A stretch of 5,549 nt of DNA, from assembly GCA_002685115.1 (NCBI GenBank), contig NYWQ01000098.1, forward strand, positions 1 through 5,549, in the 5' to 3' direction. A program made the position numbers and the translations under genes. Origin of the DNA: Flavobacteriales bacterium. Lineage in GTDB: Bacteria; Bacteroidota; Bacteroidia; Flavobacteriales; UBA7430. The notes under the pieces are model-generated. The model did not search any database and was not told the DNA's origin. It worked only from the letters and a program-made list of their open reading frames with translations. Positions 1 through 5,549 of this stretch are shown one piece after another. Numbering within the stretch: position 1 is the stretch's first letter; each line of letters starts with the position of its first letter.

Positions 1-467
1 ATCCGTATACATCGTAGGTACAAGAATTGTCGTCTAGGTTAGCATTGGAGTTGAAGTTGTTTGCGTCTGCATCTGTACATCCCGCTATTTCAGCTGTATC
101 GTTGCAATATTCTACAGCTTCAAAATGGTCTACATAATAGATGTCATTCACTAGAAAGCTTTTACTAGGGTAAGCTGTTAATTTATATGAAGTTCCTTGC
201 TCGTTTGTAAATAATAGAAGTAAATCTTGATTATTAATCAGTCCGTCTTGCTCATCTGTTGTAGCGTCGTCACCCATGATTGGGAATACCGTTTCTTGTC
301 CGGTAATTAAACTTGATCCTGCACAAATAAGTTCTCCTTCATTGTTCGTGTAAAAAGCTCCTAAATGACCATTCCCTAAATTAGCGATTGAGGAAATAGC
401 GGGAGATGCGAGTGCACAAGTCATGTTGGTACCCGTGTTGATGTAATCGAAGTTTAAGGTTTCACAA
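1..467 (-). repeat. In-frame internal repeat, copy 2 (module A3 plus Cys-rich module)
   Basis: This segment matches 1171-1637 at a constant offset of 1170 bp (390 codons) with no insertion or deletion that I could see. It encodes residues 538-692. By hand alignment the two protein copies differ at about 27 of ~152 positions. Some stretches are identical in DNA, for example the run around 411-439 that encodes NTGTNMTCALA. Similarity stops sharply at the shared Cys codon (464-466) on the N-terminal side. On the other side it weakens over the last 10 bases at the window edge, so the repeat may continue outside. Confidence 0.85.
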
Positions 468-2077
468 TCGTCTTGATCATCATCTTCGTCTTCATCACAT
501 ATACCATCATTGTCCGCGTCGTTGAGGCAATTTCCGTTACAATCGTAATTAAGTTCGCTCTGAAGGCAAGAGTCATCTGCATCGGTTGCATCGCTGTTGA
601 AATTGCAGGCTTCGTTGTCCATGCAGCCTTCTATTTCATCTTCGTCACAAATACCATCTTGGTCTTGATCATTTACACAATTTCCGTTACAATCATAAGG
701 AGTTGATGTGAGCGATAAACTGTGTTCTTGAAGCTGTGCGCTGTAAGAATTATTGTCCTCTAGTAAAGCAACTAGATCACTTCCGATAGCTCCATTCATT
801 GCGTAAACAGGAATGTGAATTTCAGCTGCGTAATCACCTGAGGCCATAGCTAAGTTTCCGTAACTGTTGTTGTAAATAACAACTGCAGAAGCTCCTGCAT
901 TCTGTGCGTTCAGTGCTTTCTGACTAAATTGGCATTCCCCCCTTTTTATAAGAGCAATAGCTCCGTTAAAATCAAGTTCTAAAGTATGACAACCCAAATC
1001 ATTCGACTCGTTAATTACGACTAAAGAGCTGTTGTTTATGTTTGCTAGGTCTCCTCCCCAATCCGCTGGAGTTACTGCAAAATCTTGGGCTACTGGAGTA
1101 TTGACATACAAACATGAGCCATCATCTGTCACAGCTTCTGGGTTGTAGTTACAAGAACCAGTATCGGTACAGCCAGTAATGTCGTAAGTACAAGAGTTGT
1201 CTTCTAGGTTAGCATTGGTATTGTAATTATTTGCATCTGCATCCATACAGCCGGGTATTTCAGCTGTGTCGTTGCAGTATTCTTCAGCTTCAAAATGATC
1301 TACGTAATAGATGTCATTCATTAAAAACATTTTACTCGGATAGGGTGTTAGTTTGTATATTGTTCCTTCTTCGTTTGTAAATATTAAAAGTAATTCTTGA
1401 TTAATCGTTAATCCATCTTGTTCATCTGTTGTAGAATCATCACCCATAATAGGAAAAACCGTTTCTTGTCCTGTTATTAAAGTTGATCCTGCACATATTA
1501 ATTCCCCCTGGTTGTTCGCGTAAAAAGCACCTAAATTTCCATTTCCTAAATTAATAATAGATGAAATAGAGGAGTGTGCGAGTGCACAAGTCATGTTGGT
1601 ACCCGTGTTAATGTAATTGTAGTCTAAAGTTTCACAAGAATTATCTTCCTGATCATCTCCACAATCAAGTTCATTAACTTCAAGCTCGGTAACTATAATT
1701 ATAGCATTCAGTTGATAGGTGTCTGTTGGATGCATTTCCATTGAATGCATTGTTCCGTCAGTTGATTGAAAAAACCAGAAAATAGTTTCTCCTGTTACAA
1801 ACCCATCTTTTTCTGGTGTAGTAGCATCGTCTGCCATTACAGATAATTGGGTTTGAAGTCCATGAAAGCCCGCCGAAGCTGCACAATGGTATTCTCCCTC
1901 GTTGTCCATGTAGAACGCTCCGATAGTTCCATCAGATAGAATACTTGATGAAGCACTTGGGGTTAAGAAAAAGGTCATGTTTGACCCTGTGTTTGGATAG
2001 TCAAAATTTAAATCGCATTCAGATGCAAAAGAATTGAATGCAAGTAATAGTCCTAAAAAAAATGGAGAAAATTTCAT
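1..2077 (-). CDS. Secreted multidomain protein with repeated beta modules, PA domain and Ca-binding repeats (partial, C-terminus off left edge)
   Basis: The reading frame is open from ATG at 2077-2075 to the left edge (692 codons, no stop). A signal peptide covers residues 1-18 (MKFSPFFLGLLLAFNSFA, cut before Ser19). Module A occurs three times, at residues ~21-138, 148-273 and 538-663; each has NTG-x-NMT, GAFY-x-x-N-x-GE and DD-x-TT-x-x-x-DG. Cys-bracketed modules of the GC-x-D...N-(Y/F)-N...D-x-SC type lie at about 276-296, 302-322, 484-504 and 666-686. A PA domain spans ~328-452, with the hallmark IKRGEC (C382) followed by AGA...VIYNN. Thrombospondin-3-like calcium loops (DCNGNC, then DxDxDGICDEDE) lie at about 462-480 and 512-530, and an acidic linker at ~526-537. 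PA domains often occur in exported proteases, but no catalytic domain is visible, so the function is unknown; an adhesin or surface protein is my inference. A C-terminal type IX sorting domain would be expected off the left edge. The start is chosen because the signal peptide begins directly there; no Shine-Dalgarno is visible, as is usual in Bacteroidota. Confidence 0.88.
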   Translation of the reverse strand, partial: MKFSPFFLGLLLAFNSFASECDLNFDYPNTGSNMTFFLTPSASSSILSDGTIGAFYMDNEGEYHCAASAGFHGLQTQLSVMADDATTPEKDGFVTGETIFWFFQSTDGTMHSMEMHPTDTYQLNAIIIVTELEVNELDCGDDQEDNSCETLDYNYINTGTNMTCALAHSSISSIINLGNGNLGAFYANNQGELICAGSTLITGQETVFPIMGDDSTTDEQDGLTINQELLLIFTNEEGTIYKLTPYPSKMFLMNDIYYVDHFEAEEYCNDTAEIPGCMDADANNYNTNANLEDNSCTYDITGCTDTGSCNYNPEAVTDDGSCLYVNTPVAQDFAVTPADWGGDLANINNSSLVVINESNDLGCHTLELDFNGAIALIKRGECQFSQKALNAQNAGASAVVIYNNSYGNLAMASGDYAAEIHIPVYAMNGAIGSDLVALLEDNNSYSAQLQEHSLSLTSTPYDCNGNCVNDQDQDGICDEDEIEGCMDNEACNFNSDATDADDSCLQSELNYDCNGNCLNDADNDGICDEDEDDDQDDCETLNFDYINTGTNMTCALASPAISSIANLGNGHLGAFYTNNEGELICAGSSLITGQETVFPIMGDDATTDEQDGLINNQDLLLLFTNEQGTSYKLTAYPSKSFLVNDIYYVDHFEAVEYCNDTAEIAGCTDADANNFNSNANLDDNSCTYDVYG
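1171..1637 (-). repeat. In-frame internal repeat, copy 1 (module A2 plus Cys-rich module)
   Basis: This is the partner of 1-467 and encodes residues 148-302. It starts at the Cys codon 1634-1636 and runs through module A2 (NTGTNMT, GAFYANN, GDDSTTDEQDG) and the first GC-type module (C277 to C296). A more divergent relative, module A1, lies at ~1664-2017 right after the signal peptide. It keeps only the core motifs, so A1 looks like the older copy and A2/A3 like a later duplication (inference). Confidence 0.85.
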
Positions 2078-2485
2078 TTATTGGGCAGTTATAATTTGTA
2101 TTCCAATTACCTAACAAAAATTATACCCAAATTTTAATATAAAAACGATCTTTATTAAACTTCCGATATGCAAATGCATTATTTTTAGTTACTTGCTAGT
2201 AATTATAGGGTTTTAGTGGCTTTATTTTGGCAATTGATTTGGTCATGTTTTTTGTATATAAATATTGTATCCTAATTTTTTTAATTCAAAGCCTGTATTT
2301 CTTTGTTCGGAATTCTAAGTTGTTACCGAATTTATTATACGAATAAATTTTCGATGTCTTTAAAGGTGAATCCTATTTTCAAATATTATTTATTGTTTTT
2401 CGATACATATTTACCGATTAAAATTTTTTGGTATGAATTTTGTATAATTGTCATTGATTTTAACTATTCAAAATGAAGATTACAA
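2078..2485. promoter_or_regulatory. Divergent intergenic region between the two large genes
   Basis: These 408 bp are AT-rich and hold no convincing gene. They must carry the start signals of both divergent genes. No perfect TAnnTTTG element was found. The nearest candidate for the plus gene is TATAATTG at 2443-2450 (one mismatch, leader about 30 nt), with no TTG at the right distance upstream. For the minus gene, the minus strand reads TATAATTTTTG from 2125 down to 2115, which is one base too long for the consensus. Inverted repeats: ATGCA-AA-TGCAT at 2168-2179; an 8-bp stem with a 4-nt loop at 2186-2205 (TTACT/AGTAA core); and AATTTATT/AATAAATT at 2329-2349. Any of these could be operator sites, but in such AT-rich DNA chance is a real alternative. 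Confidence 0.4.
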
Positions 2486-4579
2486 ATGAAAAAAGTTTTT
2501 TTAAGCACGCTATTTTTAATTTCAATTCTAAAGATACATGCACAATGTGAAGCTGATCACACTGTATTACTTAATGATTTCAATTTTGTGCCTTCTGAAT
2601 TGGTTATCTTACCTGGTGAGTCGGTTGCATTCATTAATATCCAAGGAAATCACGACTTAAATGGTGGTATCAATTCTGTTACAGGTGAATCTTTCGAAAA
2701 TCCAGTTGAATTTAATTTAGAGCCAACTATTGGGAGTGCAGAGGGGGTTTGTATGGATACCCTTGTATTTGATGTTCCTGGAGTTTACAATTTTGACAGC
2801 AGTGTTAATTTTGATGCTCAAAGTGGAATGAGTTTTACGCTTACAGTGGACGCTTTTGATTTAAATGATTTGTTAAATTCAATGGAGAATGTATTTGAAT
2901 CTACATATGCTTTTCAAGCCTTTACACCAGATTACCTGACGAGTGCGGGTCCATGGACACTTTTTGTTCCAAATGAGGCTGCGATTGATGACATACAAGC
3001 GTACATGAGTTTGGGTCAGTTCGATATGTTGAGTATTCCAGATTTTCCTGAAATTATGCAGTATCATATTGCTCCAGGTCTTTTTATGGCAGAAGATTTA
3101 GCTGATGGAATGTCTTTAACTTCTGCACAAGGGCAAAGTTTAGATATTACAGAAGTAGGGGGTAGTTTTTACGTAGAAGACGCCCAAATTGTAAGTACAA
3201 ATTTCACCGCATTTAATGGTGTTGTTCACGTAATTGATCGGTGTCTTGCGCCAGACAGTTTGCCAGGAGCGAATGTTATGAAGGTTATTGAGGAGAGTCC
3301 TGATCATCAAATTTTTGAGGAGGCTATCATTGCCGCAAATTTAAACGACGATCTTTCTTTTCAAGCAACTATTGACGACACCTATGATGGCCCAGGTCCT
3401 TGGACGGTTTTTGCACCAACAGACAATGCATTCGAAGTTTTTGCAGCCAGTTTAAATATGACCGTTGATGAATTTATAGACTCTCAATATTTGTACGAGA
3501 TTGTAACGCAACACATTGTTAATGGATGTGTCGATAATTTTAACTCACCAAATGAAATTGACGACGACTGTAACGATGGCTTGAGTGACGCCATTACCAC
3601 ATCTTCCATTTCTGCTGGAGCAGTTGCTACAAACCTCGATGGAAATCCGCTTCAATTTATCGTATTGGACAATGGAACTATTTCTGTTATAGGTCTTAAC
3701 AATACAGTTAACATTACAGTAACAGACATATTAACTTACAACGGTGTGGTACATGTTGTTGATGCAGTTTTATCAACTGAAATAGCTCCTTTAGAGGGTA
3801 CTTGTGGATCTTGGACATTAGAGCTTCAATCCAACTCAAACGGCTGGGAAGGGTCTTTTTTATATCTAGAAGTGAACGGTGTTATAATTGATGATATAAT
3901 CTTGTTGTCAGGAAACAATACTACCTATGATTTTGCAGTTAATGCTGGTGATGTAGTGAATGTTTACTATGTTTATGAAGGTGGTGATTATCAATCATAC
4001 GCTTTGTTTGATGGCGAAAATCAATTAGTGGTTCAGACTTCAGGAACTGAAACTAATCTTCCTTCAAGTTTTTATGGTATTACTGCTTGTAAAGAGCCCA
4101 ATACTTCCGAAACCATTTGTGGAGATATAACGCTAGCGCAGTACAATGATTCCGGTAATGGGTGGCCTTCAAGTTCTTTAGATGTTTACAGAAATGGCAC
4201 ACTCGATTATACTGTTGCTATGCCAATTGGTTATGGTCCTCAAATCACAACAATTAGTGCCAATTTCAACGATTCTTTTGATTTTATAGTCAATAGTACA
4301 AATCTATTTAATCCAGAAGAGCTGGGTTACCGAGTTTACGACTCTGAAGGTGCATTAATCGTTGATCAAAACAGTTTTGTTGTAGCACCTCAAAATGCAA
4401 CAAATATTGTTTTTTGTGAGTCTGAACAGGGTTTTGATATTTCAGAAACTAAAGGTCGAGAAGCTCGCTTAATTAAAATGGTTAATATTTTAGGAAGAGA
4501 ACAAAAAGAGCACAAGAAAGGATCCGTTCTATTTTACATCTATGATAATGGCAATGTAGATAAGAAGGTTATACACTAA
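2486..4579 (+). CDS. Secreted FAS1 (fasciclin) protein with cupredoxin-like N-terminal domain and sorting-type C-terminal tail
   Basis: Complete protein of 697 residues. The signal peptide is residues ~1-19 (ending KIHA before Gln20). A cupredoxin-like domain spans ~21-121: FNFVPSELVILPGESVAF, then His56, and GVYNF...SGM near 99-115. Two FAS1 domains follow at ~124-255 (TLFVPNEAA, YHIAPG, GVVHVIDRCLAP) and ~263-430 (TVFAPTDNAF, QHIVNG, GVVHVVDAVL). Two related beta modules lie at ~439-535 and ~544-644, each with Cys at both ends and an NGW motif. The tail ~655-697 (MVNILGRE...YIYDNGNVDKKVIH) resembles the C-terminal secretion tails of Bacteroidota. FAS1 domains mediate adhesion and matrix contacts; a surface or matrix adhesion role is the likely reading. 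The second FAS1 domain has an acidic insertion with C348 and C362, possibly a disulfide. The gene diverges from the minus-strand gene and ends in its own terminator. The start is well placed for the signal peptide; the upstream ATG at 2473 is out of frame. Confidence 0.93.
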   Translation: MKKVFLSTLFLISILKIHAQCEADHTVLLNDFNFVPSELVILPGESVAFINIQGNHDLNGGINSVTGESFENPVEFNLEPTIGSAEGVCMDTLVFDVPGVYNFDSSVNFDAQSGMSFTLTVDAFDLNDLLNSMENVFESTYAFQAFTPDYLTSAGPWTLFVPNEAAIDDIQAYMSLGQFDMLSIPDFPEIMQYHIAPGLFMAEDLADGMSLTSAQGQSLDITEVGGSFYVEDAQIVSTNFTAFNGVVHVIDRCLAPDSLPGANVMKVIEESPDHQIFEEAIIAANLNDDLSFQATIDDTYDGPGPWTVFAPTDNAFEVFAASLNMTVDEFIDSQYLYEIVTQHIVNGCVDNFNSPNEIDDDCNDGLSDAITTSSISAGAVATNLDGNPLQFIVLDNGTISVIGLNNTVNITVTDILTYNGVVHVVDAVLSTEIAPLEGTCGSWTLELQSNSNGWEGSFLYLEVNGVIIDDIILLSGNNTTYDFAVNAGDVVNVYYVYEGGDYQSYALFDGENQLVVQTSGTETNLPSSFYGITACKEPNTSETICGDITLAQYNDSGNGWPSSSLDVYRNGTLDYTVAMPIGYGPQITTISANFNDSFDFIVNSTNLFNPEELGYRVYDSEGALIVDQNSFVVAPQNATNIVFCESEQGFDISETKGREARLIKMVNILGREQKEHKKGSVLFYIYDNGNVDKKVIH
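2546..2848 (+). other. Cupredoxin-like domain with degenerate copper site
   Basis: Residues 21-121 follow the plastocyanin pattern: F-x-P-x-x-L-x-x-x-PG-x-x-V-x-F, a His in the position of the first ligand (His56), and a final strand ending GM followed by beta residues. In the loop where plastocyanins have Cys, His and Met, I align Ser105, Asn108 and Met115. Two of the type 1 copper ligands are therefore missing. C21 and C89 could form a disulfide instead. The fold assignment is by motif only. Confidence 0.65.
4448..4576 (+). other. C-terminal tail resembling a type IX secretion sorting signal
   Basis: Residues ~655-697 contain RLIKMVNILGRE, a basic turn (HKKG), then VLFYIYDNGNVDKKVIH. The order 'V-x-x-x-G-x-E', a Gly turn, a hydrophobic strand, 'DNG' and a basic-hydrophobic end is what type IX C-terminal domains of Bacteroidota look like. 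The segment is shorter than the usual 70-100 residue domain. It may use the preceding beta module as its scaffold, or be a lineage-specific tail. Confidence 0.6.
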
Positions 4580-4643
4580 ACTTCTTCAAATCCTTCAAAA
4601 AGCGGTTCGAACGAGAACCTATAAGTGGAGCCATACAGGCCAG
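4576..4643 (+). repeat. 68-bp intergenic repeat element, copy 1 (next to FAS1 gene stop and terminator)
   Basis: This segment aligns without gaps to 5482-5549 (59 of 68 bases identical by hand count), including a 24-base identical core at 4598-4621. The core holds the inverted repeat GGTTC-GAACGA-GAACC (4604-4619). The element starts one base before the TAA stop codon of the FAS1 gene and ends inside the 5' arm of the terminator hairpin (GGCCAG at 4638-4643). It encodes no protein that I can support. Its role is unknown; a 3' UTR structure or a dispersed repeat family are the options. Confidence 0.85.
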
Positions 4644-4674
4644 GTTATTTTGAAAAATAACTTGGCCGTTTTTT
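4638..4674 (+). terminator. Rho-independent terminator of the FAS1 gene
   Basis: The arms GGCCAGGTTATTTT (4638-4651) and AAAATAACTTGGCC (4654-4667) pair over 12-14 positions with one G-T wobble and a small A/T loop. Six T residues follow at 4669-4674. It lies 59 nt after the stop codon. It should separate the FAS1 gene from the next gene, which then needs its own promoter. Confidence 0.9.
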
Positions 4675-4752
4675 ATGATGCTACATACTGTAAATAAGAA
4701 AAAATTAATGTAAAATTTAACGAACACATATTTTGAACCCTCAAAATGTGAC

Positions 4753-4782
4753 TTTCGTCTACTTTTTAATGATGTATATTTG
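4753..4782 (+). promoter_or_regulatory. Candidate Bacteroidota-type promoter (TAnnTTTG)
   Basis: TATATTTG at 4775-4782 fits the -7 consensus TAnnTTTG of the Bacteroidota primary sigma factor exactly. At 19 nt upstream stands TTT (4753-4755), only a partial match to the -33 TTG. Transcription would start near 4789 and give a leader of about 190 nt before the ATG at 4979. It sits just downstream of the terminator, where a new promoter is needed. Confidence 0.4.
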
Positions 4783-4790
4783 GTTTAAAG

Positions 4791-4821
4791 CAGCTAAAGA
4801 ATAATAGATTTTGGGTAGCTG
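4791..4821 (+). other. Inverted repeat at the predicted 5' end of the leader
   Basis: CAGCTA (4791-4796) and TAGCTG (4816-4821) can pair across a 19-nt loop. If transcription starts near 4789, the hairpin would lie at the extreme 5' end of the mRNA, a place where hairpins protect transcripts from decay. The stem is short, so this is weak. Confidence 0.25.
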
Positions 4822-4978
4822 TGGTTATTAAACATAGCAAGAACATTTAATTCAAATTAAATAAACTATAATTGTTGTATTAATTCGACAGAGACTCTAA
4901 GGGTTCTATATAGCGAATTTAGATGATTACCATGTGAGATGAGTAGATTCTGTAATACACTCAAAAAAAATTAAATTG

Positions 4979-5446
4979 ATGCAAAAAATAATTAAAAGCA
5001 TAATCGTTTTTTTATTCCTTTTTTCAGTAGCAAAAGCAAGGAGTCATTCATCATACGACCATCACAAAGTTGTTTTGTACGCAGATATAGCAACTTTTGG
5101 TATTTGGAGCTCTACCCTTGTAAATGTTGAAGTTCTTCTAGCAAGTTCTCACTCAGATAATCTTCGATTGTATGCGAAGGCTGCCACCGGTAGTGTTTCC
5201 TTTATACCATTTCTATCATCAAACCAATCTGTAGATGAAATAAAAACTAAAGTTGGTGCACTTACGCTTCTGACGGGGCAAGGTAATCATCATTTCGACG
5301 CAAGTGGTGGGGTTTTTAAAGGAAGAACTTCTATTTTACCATTCTTAGACTTAGGTTACCGTTATCAAAGACCTGAAGGGGGATTTGTATTTAGAGGAAA
5401 AGCTGGGGCATTAGGTATAGGAATAGGGATAGGTTGTTCTTTTTAA
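4979..5446 (+). CDS. Small exported protein, probable outer-membrane beta-barrel type (hypothetical)
   Basis: 155 residues from ATG at 4979. A TTG one codon earlier (4976) is also in frame, but ATG with a Lys-Ile-Ile-Lys start is the more natural choice. The signal peptide is residues ~1-20 (hydrophobic FLFLFSVAKA, cut before Arg21). The mature part has alternating hydrophobic residues, a VGALTLLTGQGNHHFDAS segment near 92-109, and a C-terminal strand series (LGYRYQRPEGGFVFRG, then a Gly-Ile alternating GIGIGIG) ending in Phe155. A terminal aromatic residue and a Gly-rich last strand are typical of outer-membrane beta barrels. The pattern 'LTG-x-x-NHH ... GYRYQ-x-P-x-GG-x-x-FR' matches my memory of uncharacterised small envelope proteins in Bacteroidota. 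At this length it can form at most a small barrel. Function is unknown. It probably forms its own transcription unit, bounded by the terminator upstream and a second copy of the 68-bp element downstream. Confidence 0.75.
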   Translation: MQKIIKSIIVFLFLFSVAKARSHSSYDHHKVVLYADIATFGIWSSTLVNVEVLLASSHSDNLRLYAKAATGSVSFIPFLSSNQSVDEIKTKVGALTLLTGQGNHHFDASGGVFKGRTSILPFLDLGYRYQRPEGGFVFRGKAGALGIGIGIGCSF

Positions 5447-5481
5447 CTTTTTTAGCTTCAAATCCCTCGAATTTTCATTCC

Positions 5482-5549
5482 CTAAACTTCTTTAGATCTT
5501 TCCAAAAGCGGTTCGAACGAGAACCTACAAGGGGAGCCTTATAGGTCAG
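5482..5549 (+). repeat. 68-bp intergenic repeat element, copy 2 (cut by right edge)
   Basis: Gap-free match to 4576-4643 at an offset of 906 bp. The inverted repeat GGTTC-GAACGA-GAACC is at 5510-5525. It starts 36 bp after the stop codon of the small envelope protein gene. The last bases (AGGTCAG) correspond to the 5' arm of the terminator in copy 1 (AGGCCAG), so a terminator hairpin for this gene probably follows just outside the window (inference). Confidence 0.85.

Larger units (their letters stand above)
4675..4978 (+). other. Long upstream region of the small envelope protein gene
   Basis: These 304 bp hold no gene that I can support; the only short frame near the start (ATG at 4923) has four codons. 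They contain an imperfect hairpin at 4725-4750 (ATTTTGA-ACCC-TCAAAAT core, extended by CACA/TGTG across a 2-nt bulge), the promoter candidate at 4753-4782, and a CAGCTA/TAGCTG inverted repeat at 4791-4821. A second near-consensus TATAATTG lies at 4867-4874 without a -33 partner; the same 8-mer stands at 2443-2450 before the FAS1 gene. Confidence 0.55.

Noticed and set aside
473..706. Plus-strand open frame of 77 codons
   Set aside because: It lies opposite the acidic Ca-binding repeats of the minus-strand gene. Its Val/Ile/Ala-rich translation is simply the antisense of Asp/Asn/Glu codons. The minus frame has domains, the plus frame none.
2473..2550. Short plus-strand frame of 26 codons starting at an ATG just before the FAS1 gene
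   Set aside because: It overlaps the signal peptide region in another frame, and its product has no recognisable features. Its A-rich start only resembles a leader peptide.
2879..3067. Minus-strand open frame of 62 codons
   Set aside because: It is antisense to the first FAS1 domain, whose conserved motifs make the plus strand the true coding strand.
4598..4643. A tRNA fragment, because of GGTTCGAAC
   Set aside because: The sequence recalls a T-loop, but the flanking bases do not form a 5-bp T-stem on either strand, and no acceptor or anticodon arm lies nearby.
4976..4978. TTG as the start codon of the small envelope protein gene
   Set aside because: ATG follows directly at 4979 and gives the same signal peptide. 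No ribosome binding site favours the TTG.
4576..5549. The two 68-bp elements as integron attC sites flanking a one-gene cassette
   Set aside because: The spacing with one gene between is suggestive, but I find no RYYYAAC/GTTRRRY core sites at the ends on either strand. The hairpin at the end of copy 1 is a plain terminator with a T-run.
1..5549. CRISPR array, transposase or phage genes
   Set aside because: No short regularly spaced direct repeats, no transposase-like frame and no phage-type protein are visible. The internal repeats are protein modules.

Overview
The window looks like a piece of an AT-rich genome from the Bacteroidota, most likely a marine member of the Flavobacteriales (Cryomorphaceae/Crocinitomicaceae type). 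This rests on the protein architecture, not on a marker gene. The proteins carry cysteine-bracketed 'GC-x-D-x-x-A-x-N-Y-N' modules with calcium-binding 'DxDxDGxxD' repeats, FAS1 domains behind a cupredoxin-like domain, and a short C-terminal tail of the type-IX-secretion kind. Start codons lack Shine-Dalgarno sequences, and one promoter candidate fits the Bacteroidota TAnnTTTG -7 element. All three genes encode exported proteins.

Layout. (1) Positions 1-2077, minus strand: a large secreted multidomain protein whose N-terminal 692 residues are present and whose C-terminus lies off the left edge. It is built from three copies of one beta-type module, a protease-associated (PA) domain, and several Cys-rich and Ca-binding repeats. 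A segment of at least 467 bp recurs in frame exactly 1170 bp apart. (2) Positions 2078-2485: a divergent, AT-rich intergenic region with several small inverted repeats but no clear promoter. (3) Positions 2486-4579, plus strand: a complete 697-residue secreted protein with a cupredoxin-like domain that has lost key copper ligands, two FAS1 domains, two related C-terminal beta modules and a sorting-type tail. (4) Positions 4576-4674: a 68-bp repeat element that begins at the stop codon and runs into a strong intrinsic terminator. (5) Positions 4675-4978: a long leader region with the best promoter candidate of the window. (6) Positions 4979-5446, plus strand: a small exported protein resembling a Bacteroidota outer-membrane beta-barrel fragment or small OMP. 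(7) Positions 5482-5549: a second copy of the 68-bp element, cut by the right edge.

The genes are probably separate transcription units: the first two diverge, and a terminator separates the second from the third. Their common theme is the cell surface and exterior (adhesion, matrix, envelope), but nothing shows that they act in one pathway. The most interesting unexplained signal is the element repeated after both plus-strand genes at 4576-4643 and 5482-5549. It holds a small inverted repeat and, in the complete copy, merges with the 5' arm of the terminator hairpin. This suggests a dispersed 3'-end element or structured 3' UTR.
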